This document shows positions 8,143-16,505 of a stretch of DNA of 64,000 nucleotides, in pieces (within the stretch, counting starts at the first letter, position 1; each line of letters opens with the position of its first letter). Location of the stretch: NCBI GenBank assembly GCA_938041035.1, contig CALHYX010000028.1, forward strand, positions 1 to 64,000, given 5' to 3'. Made by a program: the position numbers and the translations under genes. The notes beneath the pieces are model-generated. The model searched no databases, was not told the DNA's origin, and worked only from the letters and a program-made list of their open reading frames with translations. This DNA comes from an uncultured Acidimicrobiales bacterium (GTDB lineage Bacteria > Actinomycetota > Acidimicrobiia > Acidimicrobiales > SHLQ01).

Positions 8143-8297
8143 CGGATCGGTTGGGTACCAAACGTTGCTTCCGGGGGGAAGATGACACCCAAAGTCGCGC
8201 TTTTGGGGATGTCATCCGAGGTGGTAAGGTACCATTTTGTGGCTTTTCGTCCACGTGAAGCCGATCTTCCCCCCGCCCAGAGAGCTTGCCGACCCGC
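8143..8297. promoter_or_regulatory. Divergent regulatory region at the head of the glycan locus
   Basis: This gap lies between the degenerate ABC protein (left) and the tandem glycosyltransferase (right). It contains an inverted repeat GATGACA (8181-8187) / TGTCATC (8210-8216) whose inner part, CCCAAAG versus CTTTTGGGG, also pairs with small bulges, and a second hairpin TGGTA-AGG-TACCA at 8222-8234. The sequence is more AT-rich than the flanking genes. I cannot assign -35/-10 boxes with confidence. Confidence 0.45.
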
Positions 8298-10256
8298 ATG
8301 TCGCCGATTTCTTCTCGTCCGCTCTACTCGCCGACTCCGCTCGTCTCGGTCGTGGTGCCCACGCGCAACGGCTCGTATCACCTGCGGCCGTGCATCGAGT
8401 CCGTCCTCGCCCAGGACTACCCGAACATCGAACTCATCGTCGTCGACGGCGACTCGACGGACGCAACCGAAGAGATCCTGTTGTCGTACGGCGATCGCCT
8501 CCGCTACGTCAGCGAACCCGACCGCGGCCAGAGCCACGCGGTCAACAAGGGCATGGCGATGGCGACCGGTCAGATCCTGGCGTGGATCAACGATGACGAT
8601 GAGTATCTTCCCGGCGCCATCGCTCGAGCCGTGCTCGCGCTCGCGGAAACCGACGCGGATCTGGTCTATGGCGATGCGCTCGCCCTCGACGGCTGGGGAC
8701 GCCGGTACGGCCAGCGCGTAAACGTTCGACCGGGAGGGCTGACAACCTTCCTCGAGGACGGCTGCTTCATCGTGCAACCGGCATCGTTTTGGCGCCGCGA
8801 GGTTTTCGAGAAGGCGGGGCCCCTGCGCGAGGACCTCCACTACGCCCTCGACTACGACTTCTTTATGAAAGCCGCCCGCGACTTCGACCTTGTGTACGTG
8901 CCGTACACCTTCGCGATCGAACGACTGCACGCCGGGGCCAAGACCTACACCGGGCAACGGGTGCGGATCGACGAAATGTGGCAGGCGGCCACCGCCAATG
9001 GAGCGACCGCTCTCCCCCGCGGCTTTCGTTCCGAAGCCGCAGCCATCTACACCCTCGACGCGCTTCGATCGATGCGACGCCACGACTGGACCGAAGCCCG
9101 AGCGGCGCTGCGCCAGGCGCGCCAGTGGTGGCGGCCGATCGGGCGCTACGTCGGTTTCCTCGCCGGCACCGGACTGGCGGGCGGTCGCGGCCTCCCGCGC
9201 CTACGGCTGCTCCAGAACCTTGCGGTCAGCCGACGACGGGACCGGGCCAACCCGTACCACGACCAACCGCCCGTCCCGCGGTATCGATTCCGAGCCCGAC
9301 TCGACCAGACCATCGCCCAGGCCGAGGAGGCGTCCGGATTTCGCAATCGGGTCATCCGGCTCGGCGGGCGGGTGATCCGCCCGCGGCTGGGCGTACTCGA
9401 TCAACATCCGCCGCGGCCACTGCACGCCGCCGCTCCCCTCGCCCCCACCCCCATTTCGGCGGAGGTGCAACTGCCGACGATGACGGTGGTGACCCCGTCG
9501 TTCAACCAACGGCGGTTCCTCCCGACCACCGTTTCGAGCGTCCTCGACCAGGAGTACCCGGGCCTCGAGTACATCGTGCGCGATGGCGGTTCCACCGACG
9601 GCAGCGCGGAGTTTCTGGCTACGCTCGATGACCCGCGCCTGCGGTGGTCGAGCCAGCCCGACGGAGGGCAGGCGGCGGCGATCAACGACGGCCACCGAGC
9701 GGGCACCGGCGAGATCATGGCGTGGCTCAACTCCGACGACATCTTCCTCCCCGGAACGCTGCGGTACGTGGGCGCGTTCTTCGCGACCAACCCGCACGTC
9801 GACGTCGTGTACAGCCATCGCGTACTCATCGACGGCGAGGGCGATGAGATCGGGCGCTGGGTGCTTCCCGCCCACGACGACGACGCGCTCAAGTGGGCCG
9901 ACTACGTCCCGCAGGAAACCCTGTTCTGGCGCCGCCGGTTGTGGGCGCGGGTCGGAGGTCTCGACGACTCGTTCCGGTTTGCCATGGATTGGGATCTCCT
10001 GCTTCGTTTCTCCGAAGCCGACGCCACCATGGTGCGGCTGCCGATCTTTGGCGGCGGCTTCCGCGTGCACCCCGATCAGCTCACGTCCAGCAAGCTCGAC
10101 ACCCTCGGCGCGGAGGAGATCCGTCGTCTGCGGCGACGGTGCCATGGCCGCGAGGTGAGTTCCTCCGAGGTGGCTTCCGCCCTGGCTCCGTACCTCGCCC
10201 GCCACGTCGTGCTCGATCGGGCCTGGCGAGCGGGCCTGGTGCCGTACACCGGTTGA
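8298..10256 (+). CDS. Tandem family-2 glycosyltransferase (two GT2 domains)
   Basis: About 652 residues from ATG 8298 (a TTG four codons earlier is possible). Domain 1, residues ~10-230, starts LVSVVVPTRNGSYHLRPCI and has the sugar-nucleotide VVDGDSTD and metal-binding WINDDDEYLPG motifs. Domain 2, from about residue 393, repeats the plan: TVVTPSFNQRRFLPTTV, VRDGGSTDGS, WLNSDDIFLPG. Both keep Asp-rich DXD-type segments, so both look active. A ~150-residue Arg-rich linker joins them. Two domains in one chain suggest addition of two successive sugars to a growing glycan at the cytoplasmic face. It is the first plus-strand gene of the locus and is followed by the phased-repeat region and fcl. 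Confidence 0.88.
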   Translation: MSPISSRPLYSPTPLVSVVVPTRNGSYHLRPCIESVLAQDYPNIELIVVDGDSTDATEEILLSYGDRLRYVSEPDRGQSHAVNKGMAMATGQILAWINDDDEYLPGAIARAVLALAETDADLVYGDALALDGWGRRYGQRVNVRPGGLTTFLEDGCFIVQPASFWRREVFEKAGPLREDLHYALDYDFFMKAARDFDLVYVPYTFAIERLHAGAKTYTGQRVRIDEMWQAATANGATALPRGFRSEAAAIYTLDALRSMRRHDWTEARAALRQARQWWRPIGRYVGFLAGTGLAGGRGLPRLRLLQNLAVSRRRDRANPYHDQPPVPRYRFRARLDQTIAQAEEASGFRNRVIRLGGRVIRPRLGVLDQHPPRPLHAAAPLAPTPISAEVQLPTMTVVTPSFNQRRFLPTTVSSVLDQEYPGLEYIVRDGGSTDGSAEFLATLDDPRLRWSSQPDGGQAAAINDGHRAGTGEIMAWLNSDDIFLPGTLRYVGAFFATNPHVDVVYSHRVLIDGEGDEIGRWVLPAHDDDALKWADYVPQETLFWRRRLWARVGGLDDSFRFAMDWDLLLRFSEADATMVRLPIFGGGFRVHPDQLTSSKLDTLGAEEIRRLRRRCHGREVSSSEVASALAPYLARHVVLDRAWRAGLVPYTG

Positions 10257-10448
10257 CCACGGCTGCCGACGGACAACAACGGTTGTCAACGGTAAACAGC
10301 GGTTACCAACGACCCCTAACGGCCAATTTCGATTGGTCTGATATCAATGCTAACTTTTCGACGGGGTTTGTTGCCCGGTCCGATGTGAGAAGTCGGTTCG
10401 TCCCATCCCTATCCGCACCCCCCAATTCCCCCCAAGGTAGCTATCTCT
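10257..10448. promoter_or_regulatory. Upstream region of fcl with phased 10-bp repeats
   Basis: A 192-bp gap between the tandem GT2 gene and fcl. From 10261 to 10330 there are about six to seven units of exactly 10 bp, most of the form GG-N5-AAC (units begin at 10261, 10271, 10281, 10291, 10301, 10311 and 10321). Within it GACAAC/GTTGTC (10272-10287) and GGTAA/TTACC (10291-10307) can pair. An AT-rich stretch follows at 10325-10375, a likely promoter. A spacing of one helical turn would place every unit on the same face of the DNA, as for a cooperatively binding regulator. Confidence 0.55.
10417..10428 (+). promoter_or_regulatory. Leader motif ACCCCCCAATTC, copy 1
   Basis: This 12-mer lies 20 bases before the fcl ATG. 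An identical copy sits at 11438-11449 before the sulfotransferase start. It is pyrimidine-rich and occurs just upstream of the ribosome site in both leaders. Function unknown. Confidence 0.45.
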
Positions 10449-11408
10449 ATGTCTGTCCCGCATGACGCGAAGATCTTTGTTGCCGGCCATCGCGGCCTCG
10501 TTGGCTCCGCCATCGTCCGCCATCTCGAGAACGCCGGACACCGTGGCATCCTCGGCGTCGACCGTTCGCGGGTCGACCTACGAGACCAGGCCGCGGTGAA
10601 CGACTGGTTCGAGCGCCACACGCCCGACTACGTCTATCTGGTTGCCGGCACCGTTGGCGGCATCATGGCCAACAGCACCCGTCCGGCCGAGTTCTTGTAC
10701 GACAACATCATGATTCACGCCAACGTGATCGAGGCGGCTCGGCGCACCGATGTCACCAAGTTGTTGTACCTCGGGAGCTCGTGCATCTACCCGCGGCTCT
10801 CCGAGCAACCAATCAACGAGAGCTCGCTGCTCGCCGGTGCGCTCGAGCCGACGAACGAGGCCTACGCGTTGGCCAAGATCAGCGGCATCAAGATGTGCGA
10901 GTCGTACCGAACGCAGTACGGCTGCAACTTCATCTCGGCCATGCCCACCAACCTCTATGGACCGAACGACAACTTCGACCTCGAGTCCAGCCACGTCATC
11001 CCGGCACTGATGCGCAAGTTTCACGACGCCAAGGTCCGCGGCGATGACTCCGTCGAGATCTGGGGCACCGGCTCCGCCCTGCGCGAGTTCCTGCACGTGG
11101 ACGACCTGGCCTCGGCCTGCGCCTACCTGATGGACAACTTCGATGACGCCGGCCACATCAACGTCGGCACCGGTACCGACCTGTCGATCCGGACGCTGGC
11201 CGAGATGATCCGCGACGCCGTGCACCCCGGCGCCTCGCTGCGCTTTGACACGACCAAGCCCGACGGGACGCCGCGCAAGGTGCTCGACACCAGCCGCCTG
11301 GAGACCCTGGGATGGAAGCCGCGCGTTCGTCTCGAGGACGGGCTGCTCTCCACCTACGAGTGGTACCTCGCCAACGTCGACACCGGCGACCTCCGCGGCG
11401 TGCGCTGA
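10449..11408 (+). CDS. fcl: GDP-L-fucose synthase
   Basis: A 319-residue epimerase-reductase (WcaG/Fcl family) that turns GDP-4-keto-6-deoxy-D-mannose into GDP-L-fucose with NADPH. It has the cofactor turn VAGHRGLVGSAIV, the family-specific VAGTVGGIMAN segment, GSSCIYPR (Ser and Cys of the active site at about 110-112) and the catalytic YALAK (Tyr139, Lys143), then MPTNLYGPNDNFD and REFLHVDDLA, all diagnostic. Length is as expected. It works directly after Gmd (18358-19329), which lies 6.9 kb away on the same strand with glycosyltransferase and modification genes between. Confidence 0.95.
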   Translation: MSVPHDAKIFVAGHRGLVGSAIVRHLENAGHRGILGVDRSRVDLRDQAAVNDWFERHTPDYVYLVAGTVGGIMANSTRPAEFLYDNIMIHANVIEAARRTDVTKLLYLGSSCIYPRLSEQPINESSLLAGALEPTNEAYALAKISGIKMCESYRTQYGCNFISAMPTNLYGPNDNFDLESSHVIPALMRKFHDAKVRGDDSVEIWGTGSALREFLHVDDLASACAYLMDNFDDAGHINVGTGTDLSIRTLAEMIRDAVHPGASLRFDTTKPDGTPRKVLDTSRLETLGWKPRVRLEDGLLSTYEWYLANVDTGDLRGVR

Positions 11409-11437
11409 TCGGGCCCGTCCCGGCTCGACCCCCCCTA

Positions 11438-11449
11438 CCCCCCAATTCT
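11438..11449 (+). promoter_or_regulatory. Leader motif ACCCCCCAATTC, copy 2
   Basis: Identical 12-mer to 10417-10428, here directly before the GGAG ribosome site (11451-11454) of the sulfotransferase starting at 11464. Confidence 0.45.
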
Positions 11450-11463
11450 GGAGTCCCCCGATC

Positions 11464-12180
11464 GTGAACACCTATACCCTCGACCGCCAGCTCGTCCACA
11501 TCCACTTCCCCAAGACCGCCGGAACGGCGTTTGCCCAACACCTGGTTCCGGTGCTCGGCGATCGTCTCGCCGTCGCCAGCTGGCCCGAGGCCGAACGCGA
11601 CGACATCAGCCGCTTCGCGTGGGTCCACGGCCACATCTACTTCGATCAGATGGAACGGCTCACGGAAAAGCCCATCTTGACGACGATGCTGCGCCACCCG
11701 ATCGAGCGGATCCTCTCGCTCTACCGGTTCCACCAGCGCCGCCCGGAAGATCCGATGTACGAGATGGCGAACTCCCATACGTTCCACGAGTTCGTGGAAA
11801 AGCGGGTCGGCAGTCAGGTGTACGTGAGCATGCTCGCCGACTCGGTACCGCCGGGTGCCGAGGCCCCCAGCCCCTCGCTGAAGGGCCGCGACCGAGTCGA
11901 ACTGGCGCTCGAACGGCTCGACCGATTCGACGTCATCGGTATCACCGAGCACTTTGACTACTCGTTGTTGATGCTCTGCTCCGAACTCAACATCGAACCT
12001 TTCTGGCGGGTGAGCACGGCCAACTCCGCACCGACGCCCACGACCCGCAAGGACATCGAACCCGAGACCCTGAAGTTGATCCGCCAGGTGGCGGGTGCCG
12101 ACATCGAAGTCTATGAGCGGGCACTGGACCTGTTCCGGATGCGGGTGCGCGAACGGTTGGGCATCACGGCACGACCATGA
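11464..12180 (+). CDS. Sulfotransferase family 2 protein
   Basis: A 238-residue protein starting at GTG 11464, with GGAG nine bases upstream. The opening HIHFPKTAGTAFAQHL is the 5'-phosphosulfate-binding loop of the carbohydrate sulfotransferase (Sulfotransfer_2) family, which moves sulfate from PAPS to a sugar hydroxyl. TTMLRHPIERILSLYRFH supplies the Arg/Ser of the 3'-phosphate site. These enzymes are cytoplasmic in bacteria when they lack a signal, as here. Its stop overlaps the next gene (ATGA at 12177-12180), placing it in a translationally coupled run with GT4, GT2, the repeat protein and FkbM. The acceptor is unknown. Confidence 0.82.
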   Translation: MNTYTLDRQLVHIHFPKTAGTAFAQHLVPVLGDRLAVASWPEAERDDISRFAWVHGHIYFDQMERLTEKPILTTMLRHPIERILSLYRFHQRRPEDPMYEMANSHTFHEFVEKRVGSQVYVSMLADSVPPGAEAPSPSLKGRDRVELALERLDRFDVIGITEHFDYSLLMLCSELNIEPFWRVSTANSAPTPTTRKDIEPETLKLIRQVAGADIEVYERALDLFRMRVRERLGITARP

Positions 12181-13700
12181 AGGTCGCAGTCAACGCCGCG
12201 TGGATGACCCCCGGCAAAGCGGGCGGGATGGAATGGTACGCGCGCAACCTCGTTCGCGAGTTGGGTCGTATGGTCACCGACCACGAGTTCGTGCTCGTGA
12301 CCTCGGAACGCAACGATCACGTTTTCGCCACTCCCACCGCGTGGGAGCGGATCGTCCACGACGGCACCGACGTCGACCCGGTGTCCTACCGACGGCGGCC
12401 GGAGGGCCCATCGCTGGGCCGTAAACTGGAGCGGCGCGGTGTCGACGTCTTGTTGTGCCCCTTCATGTACTCGTTGCCCGAGGACACCGACATCCCGACG
12501 GTGAACACGATCCCGGACCTCCAGCACGAACACCTGCCAAAGCTGTTCAACCCCTTCGAACTCGGCTCCCGCCTCATGGGGTATCGCCGATCGATCGATC
12601 GGGCGGCGCGGGTGTTGAGCATCTCCGAAGCCGTCCGGCAGGACCTGCTCGCCACGTTTCCCGGGCTCGACCCCGGCCACGTCGTCGCCACCCCGCTCGG
12701 CCTCAACGAGGACTGCCGCGAGGTCGACTCGGCGCAGGCCCACGAACTGGCCCTGGCTACGGCTGTCGCCCATCGCCTCGAGCGGCCGTTCGTGTACTAC
12801 CCCGCCAACGCGTGGCCCCACAAGAACCATGCGGCGCTGCTCGATGCGCTGGCGGTGGCCGTCGCGAACGGCGCCGACTTTGACCTCGTGCTCTCCGGAT
12901 CTTCGGAGAATTTTGCCCGCGAACACGGCGCGCGAGTCCAGCGTCTCGGACTGAACGACCGGGTCCGCCACCTCGGCTACGTGAGCCGCCCCGAGGTGTT
13001 TGGCCTCTACCACCGCGCGAGAGCCCTCGTCTTGCCGTCGCGATTCGAGGGTTTCGGCCTTCCCGTGCTCGAGGCCATGCAGTTCGACACCCGGGTGGCC
13101 TGCTCGGATATTCCGGCGCTACGCGAAGTCGGCGGCGAACTGGTGGACTACTTCGACCCCGAGGACCCGGACGCCATCGCCGCCACGCTCGTCGCCGTGG
13201 CCGAAGCACCCGACGACATCGACCATGCGGGCTACATCGCTCGGCTCGCTACCTACACGTACGCCTCCACCGCGCAGACCACCCTGACCGCGCTCGAATC
13301 CGTGTACGGCCAGGGCGGCCCCACCGCCCCGACGGCCGTGAGCGTCCCGCTCAGCGATCCCGGTGTCCCGATCACGGTCGGGCCCCGTCTGCCGATCGCC
13401 CTTCGGTCGCCGCGCCGCGTCGTATTGCGCTGTCACCGCGAAACGCCACCATCGCTCCTCCCCCGCCGCGACACCGGCAGTGTGGCCGTCGCCGTCGACG
13501 GCGTGGTCGTCATGCATCGACGCGTGCCGGCGGGCGGCAGCCACCGGCTCGAGGTCGAGTTCACCATGCCGCTCGACCAGCCGGAGATCCGCACGCTGCG
13601 GGTGGATGGGTTTACCGCCGACGGCGGTCCGGCCGAGGACCTCGTCATCGACGAGCTCTTCGTGGGCGACGCCCACTACGGACTGGTCCGGGTGGCGTGA
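12177..13700 (+). CDS. Family-4 glycosyltransferase with C-terminal beta-rich extension
   Basis: A 507-residue GT4 (GT-B fold) retaining glycosyltransferase. The N-terminal half starts MKVAVNAAWMTPGKAGGMEW; the donor-binding half includes YPANAWPHKNHAALLDAL and the signature SRFEGFGLPVLEAMQ with Glu near residue 289 and Glu near 297. The core ends near residue 380. Residues ~395-507 are an extra, beta-strand-rich domain (GSVAVAVDGVVVMHRRVPAG) not part of GT4, with features recalling the appended domain of the next gene and the repeat protein at 14856. Overlapping starts and stops couple it to both neighbours or near neighbours. The acceptor glycan is not predictable. Confidence 0.87.
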   Translation: MKVAVNAAWMTPGKAGGMEWYARNLVRELGRMVTDHEFVLVTSERNDHVFATPTAWERIVHDGTDVDPVSYRRRPEGPSLGRKLERRGVDVLLCPFMYSLPEDTDIPTVNTIPDLQHEHLPKLFNPFELGSRLMGYRRSIDRAARVLSISEAVRQDLLATFPGLDPGHVVATPLGLNEDCREVDSAQAHELALATAVAHRLERPFVYYPANAWPHKNHAALLDALAVAVANGADFDLVLSGSSENFAREHGARVQRLGLNDRVRHLGYVSRPEVFGLYHRARALVLPSRFEGFGLPVLEAMQFDTRVACSDIPALREVGGELVDYFDPEDPDAIAATLVAVAEAPDDIDHAGYIARLATYTYASTAQTTLTALESVYGQGGPTAPTAVSVPLSDPGVPITVGPRLPIALRSPRRVVLRCHRETPPSLLPRRDTGSVAVAVDGVVVMHRRVPAGGSHRLEVEFTMPLDQPEIRTLRVDGFTADGGPAEDLVIDELFVGDAHYGLVRVA

Positions 13701-13701
13701 G

Positions 13702-14859
13702 ATGAAGATCAGTGTCGTCATGCCGAGCTACAACCAGGGCCGGTTCATTCGAGAGGCCATCGACAGCGTTCTCCAGTTCGACCACCTCGACCTCGAGTTG
13801 TTGGTCATGGATGGCGGCAGCACCGACGAAACCGTGTCGGTCCTCGAGAGCTATGGCGACCGGTTCGCCTGGGTGTCCGAACCCGACGACGGGCAGAGCT
13901 GGGCGATCAACGAAGGCCTGAACCGAGCGAGCGGCGACATCTTGTGCTGGCTCAACAGCGACGACCTCTTCGAACCCGGCGCCCTCGACGCCGTCCTCGA
14001 AACCTTCGCGTCGGACCCCGAGCTGCAATTCGTCTACGGCCGGGGCATGAACGTCGAGGAAGACGGCTCGCCGATCGGCGACTCCGGTGTCCAACCCTTC
14101 ACGCTCTGGGAACTGATCCACCGCCGCAACTTCTTGCACCAACCGTCGTGCTTCTGGACGCGTTCGGCATGGCATGAACACGGTGGCCTGGTCGAAGACC
14201 TCCACTACGTCATGGACTGGGACCTCTGGATTCGCCTTGGCTCGCTGCCGAACCGGTTTCTCGACCGCAGCCTGTCGCTGAACCGGGCCTACGACGACAA
14301 CAAGACGATGTCGGGTGGCTTCGCCCGATGGAAAGAGATTCGACGCATCTGCGCGGGCCGCGCCGAGGGTCGACGCCCGGATGTTCTGCGCATCTACGGA
14401 TACGAGGCTGCCATTCAACGACTCCGCGCCAAGGACCGGTCTCCGCGTCTGCAGCGACGCCTCAGCGATCGGTTCATGGCCGAGATGCACGACCGATCGG
14501 CTACCGGATGGGGCCAGCACGGGGCGATGCGTTCCACGGTGAAGGTCACCGTTGGGCAGTTCGATGCGACGAACGACGAGGTGGCGCTCACGATCGCGCC
14601 GCTGGCGATGGTCGACCCGGAACTGGCCGCGTCCGTGCGATTCACCTGGAGCTCGCATCGGGGCGACCGCGGATCGTTTGTGCTCGACGCGACCCACACC
14701 GGACCCCAGACCTTCCGGCTCCGTCTGGCCAACGCCGACCCGTTCCAGCACCTGACGATCCGGACCGACACCCCCGGGGTGGCGTTGCCGGACGCACCCC
14801 CGGTCGTGGCCTATCTCGATCGCGTGGCCCGGGTGCCGCGAGCGGCGGCCGACGCATGA
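13702..14859 (+). CDS. Family-2 glycosyltransferase with C-terminal beta-rich extension
   Basis: A 385-residue protein starting at ATG 13702, one base after the GT4 stop. Residues 1-230 are a GT2 domain: MKISVVMPSYNQGRFIREAI, MDGGSTDETVSVL, ILCWLNSDDLFEPGAL (the DXD-like metal site) and VMDWDLWIRLG near residues 172-182. The last ~110 residues form a separate beta-rich module (STVKVTVGQFDATNDEVAL) without enzyme motifs. The domain closely resembles the second GT2 of 8298-10256, so the two probably share ancestry. It ends in an ATGA overlap with the repeat protein. Confidence 0.87.
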   Translation: MKISVVMPSYNQGRFIREAIDSVLQFDHLDLELLVMDGGSTDETVSVLESYGDRFAWVSEPDDGQSWAINEGLNRASGDILCWLNSDDLFEPGALDAVLETFASDPELQFVYGRGMNVEEDGSPIGDSGVQPFTLWELIHRRNFLHQPSCFWTRSAWHEHGGLVEDLHYVMDWDLWIRLGSLPNRFLDRSLSLNRAYDDNKTMSGGFARWKEIRRICAGRAEGRRPDVLRIYGYEAAIQRLRAKDRSPRLQRRLSDRFMAEMHDRSATGWGQHGAMRSTVKVTVGQFDATNDEVALTIAPLAMVDPELAASVRFTWSSHRGDRGSFVLDATHTGPQTFRLRLANADPFQHLTIRTDTPGVALPDAPPVVAYLDRVARVPRAAADA

Positions 14860-16505
14860 GCCCGGAATTCTTCGCGCTCACCGGCGCCATTCGTCGACCA
14901 ACGGTCGTCCAGCTCGACCTGGAGCGGCCGTTTGCGGGGCCCTTCGAAGTCATGGTCGACGGTGACGTGAACCGCGTGGTCGCGGCCGGAATCTGCCCCC
15001 ATCCTCGGGCTGAGGTGACCGTGATTCTGGACAAGGCCGGATCGATCGCGGTGCTCACGCCGGGCGATGACCCGCCCCGGGTCATCGGTGTACGCCGCTC
15101 GGCGGCCCGCAGCGAGCCGGTCGAGCTACTCGTGCGCGGCGTTGCCAAACGTCACGCGCTCGATGCCCACGAGGTGGGCGGTCTTCTCGCCGCCGAGCCC
15201 GACGACATCGTCGACACCGACAACGTTCGCATCGCCGACCAAACGGTGACCGCTGACGTTGGCACGGTTGCGCTGGGTGACGGTTGGTACGGCGCGGAAT
15301 CTCACGAGGGGCGCCCCCTTCGATGGTTGGCCGAGGAAGCCGAGTTCCTGGTGATCCTGCCATCGAACGAGGAGGCGTTTCGCGTTTCGGTCGACTGCGA
15401 GCCCGGGCCGAGTCTCGGCAGGAACGCCTGGCTGGAGCTCTGCACCGACGAGGGCGATGTTCTCGACCGGCACCCCCTCGAGCGGGCCGGCACCTTTGAC
15501 ATGGCCCTCGACCGTTCCCGGTTCGGGAGCTCGCCGGTCGTCCCGCTGCTCCTGCGAGTGAACAATCCGAAGCCGACCAGTTTCTCCGGACCCGACCCGC
15601 GTCGCCTGGCCGTTCGGGTGAACGCCATCACCGCGACCGCGAGCGCGGGGACGCCGGACCGCGTGAGCTTCACGCCGGGGTGGGACGCCGAAACCGACGA
15701 CGGCGAGGAGGTGCGGTGGTTGGTCGACTACGGCGACATCGACGTGGAGTATTCCGGGCACCATCGCGACATGGCGTTGTTCGCCCATCTCATCCCCGGA
15801 CCGTGCCTCGATCTCGAGGGCAATCGGTTGCAGTTGGTTCGCCACGATGGCTCTCGGATCGCCGAGATGTCCGTGCGCGCACCGGGCGCGGCGGTACTGC
15901 CGATTCCGGCCGACTCCCTGGCGGTCGGGCCCAGCCGACTCACCCTGCGGATCGTCAACCCGTCGCCCCGTCCGTTCGCCCACGATGACCGGCCCCTGAA
16001 TTTGCAGGTTCGGTCGGTGGCCTTCCTGCCGCTCGAACGAGCACGGGTCGCGCAAGCACACGCCCAACAGAGCTTCGCCGACGACGTGCCGCGCACCGGG
16101 CCGGCCGCACAGGGACTGCACTTTCAAAACGGCTGGTACCCGCCGGAACACCACGAGGGCGAGACCTTCCGATGGATGGGCGACCGGGCCGAACTCTTCG
16201 TCCCCGGCGATCCCCACACACCCATTGTTCTGGACCTTCGGGCGGGTCCCGACCTCGATATCGATCACCGCGTCGTGGTCGAACGACTGGACGGCACTCA
16301 CATCGCCGACTGCGACCTGCACAGCGGCCGATCGCCGCTGGTCCTGCCCCAGTCCGACCTCGACGAGGTCATCGTCGTTCGCTGTGGTCTGTCCAACGCG
16401 GACCGCAGCCAACGCGAAGACCCGCGACTGCTCGCCCTTCGCGTCGTCGGCATTTCCGCCACCGGCGCTCCCCCCAACCTCCACGAACAGGAAACCCGCG
16501 CATGA
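14856..16505 (+). CDS. Beta-rich triple-repeat protein of the glycan locus, function unknown
   Basis: A 549-residue protein with no signal peptide, no membrane helix and no catalytic motif that I recognise. Three related modules share a core 'GW-x-x-E-x-x-x-G-x-x-x-RW': near residues 142-160 (GWYGAESHEGRPLRW), 274-292 (GWDAETDDGEEVRW) and 426-444 (GWYPPEHHEGETFRW). Each is followed by predicted beta strands and ends with an 'LRxxN/VRxxI' type strand. This looks like three carbohydrate-binding or scaffold beta-sandwich domains. ATGA overlaps on both sides (14856-14859, 16502-16505) tie it tightly to the GT2 and the FkbM methyltransferase, so it probably acts with them in the cytoplasm. I do not know a named family for it. 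Confidence 0.75.
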   Translation: MSPEFFALTGAIRRPTVVQLDLERPFAGPFEVMVDGDVNRVVAAGICPHPRAEVTVILDKAGSIAVLTPGDDPPRVIGVRRSAARSEPVELLVRGVAKRHALDAHEVGGLLAAEPDDIVDTDNVRIADQTVTADVGTVALGDGWYGAESHEGRPLRWLAEEAEFLVILPSNEEAFRVSVDCEPGPSLGRNAWLELCTDEGDVLDRHPLERAGTFDMALDRSRFGSSPVVPLLLRVNNPKPTSFSGPDPRRLAVRVNAITATASAGTPDRVSFTPGWDAETDDGEEVRWLVDYGDIDVEYSGHHRDMALFAHLIPGPCLDLEGNRLQLVRHDGSRIAEMSVRAPGAAVLPIPADSLAVGPSRLTLRIVNPSPRPFAHDDRPLNLQVRSVAFLPLERARVAQAHAQQSFADDVPRTGPAAQGLHFQNGWYPPEHHEGETFRWMGDRAELFVPGDPHTPIVLDLRAGPDLDIDHRVVVERLDGTHIADCDLHSGRSPLVLPQSDLDEVIVVRCGLSNADRSQREDPRLLALRVVGISATGAPPNLHEQETRA

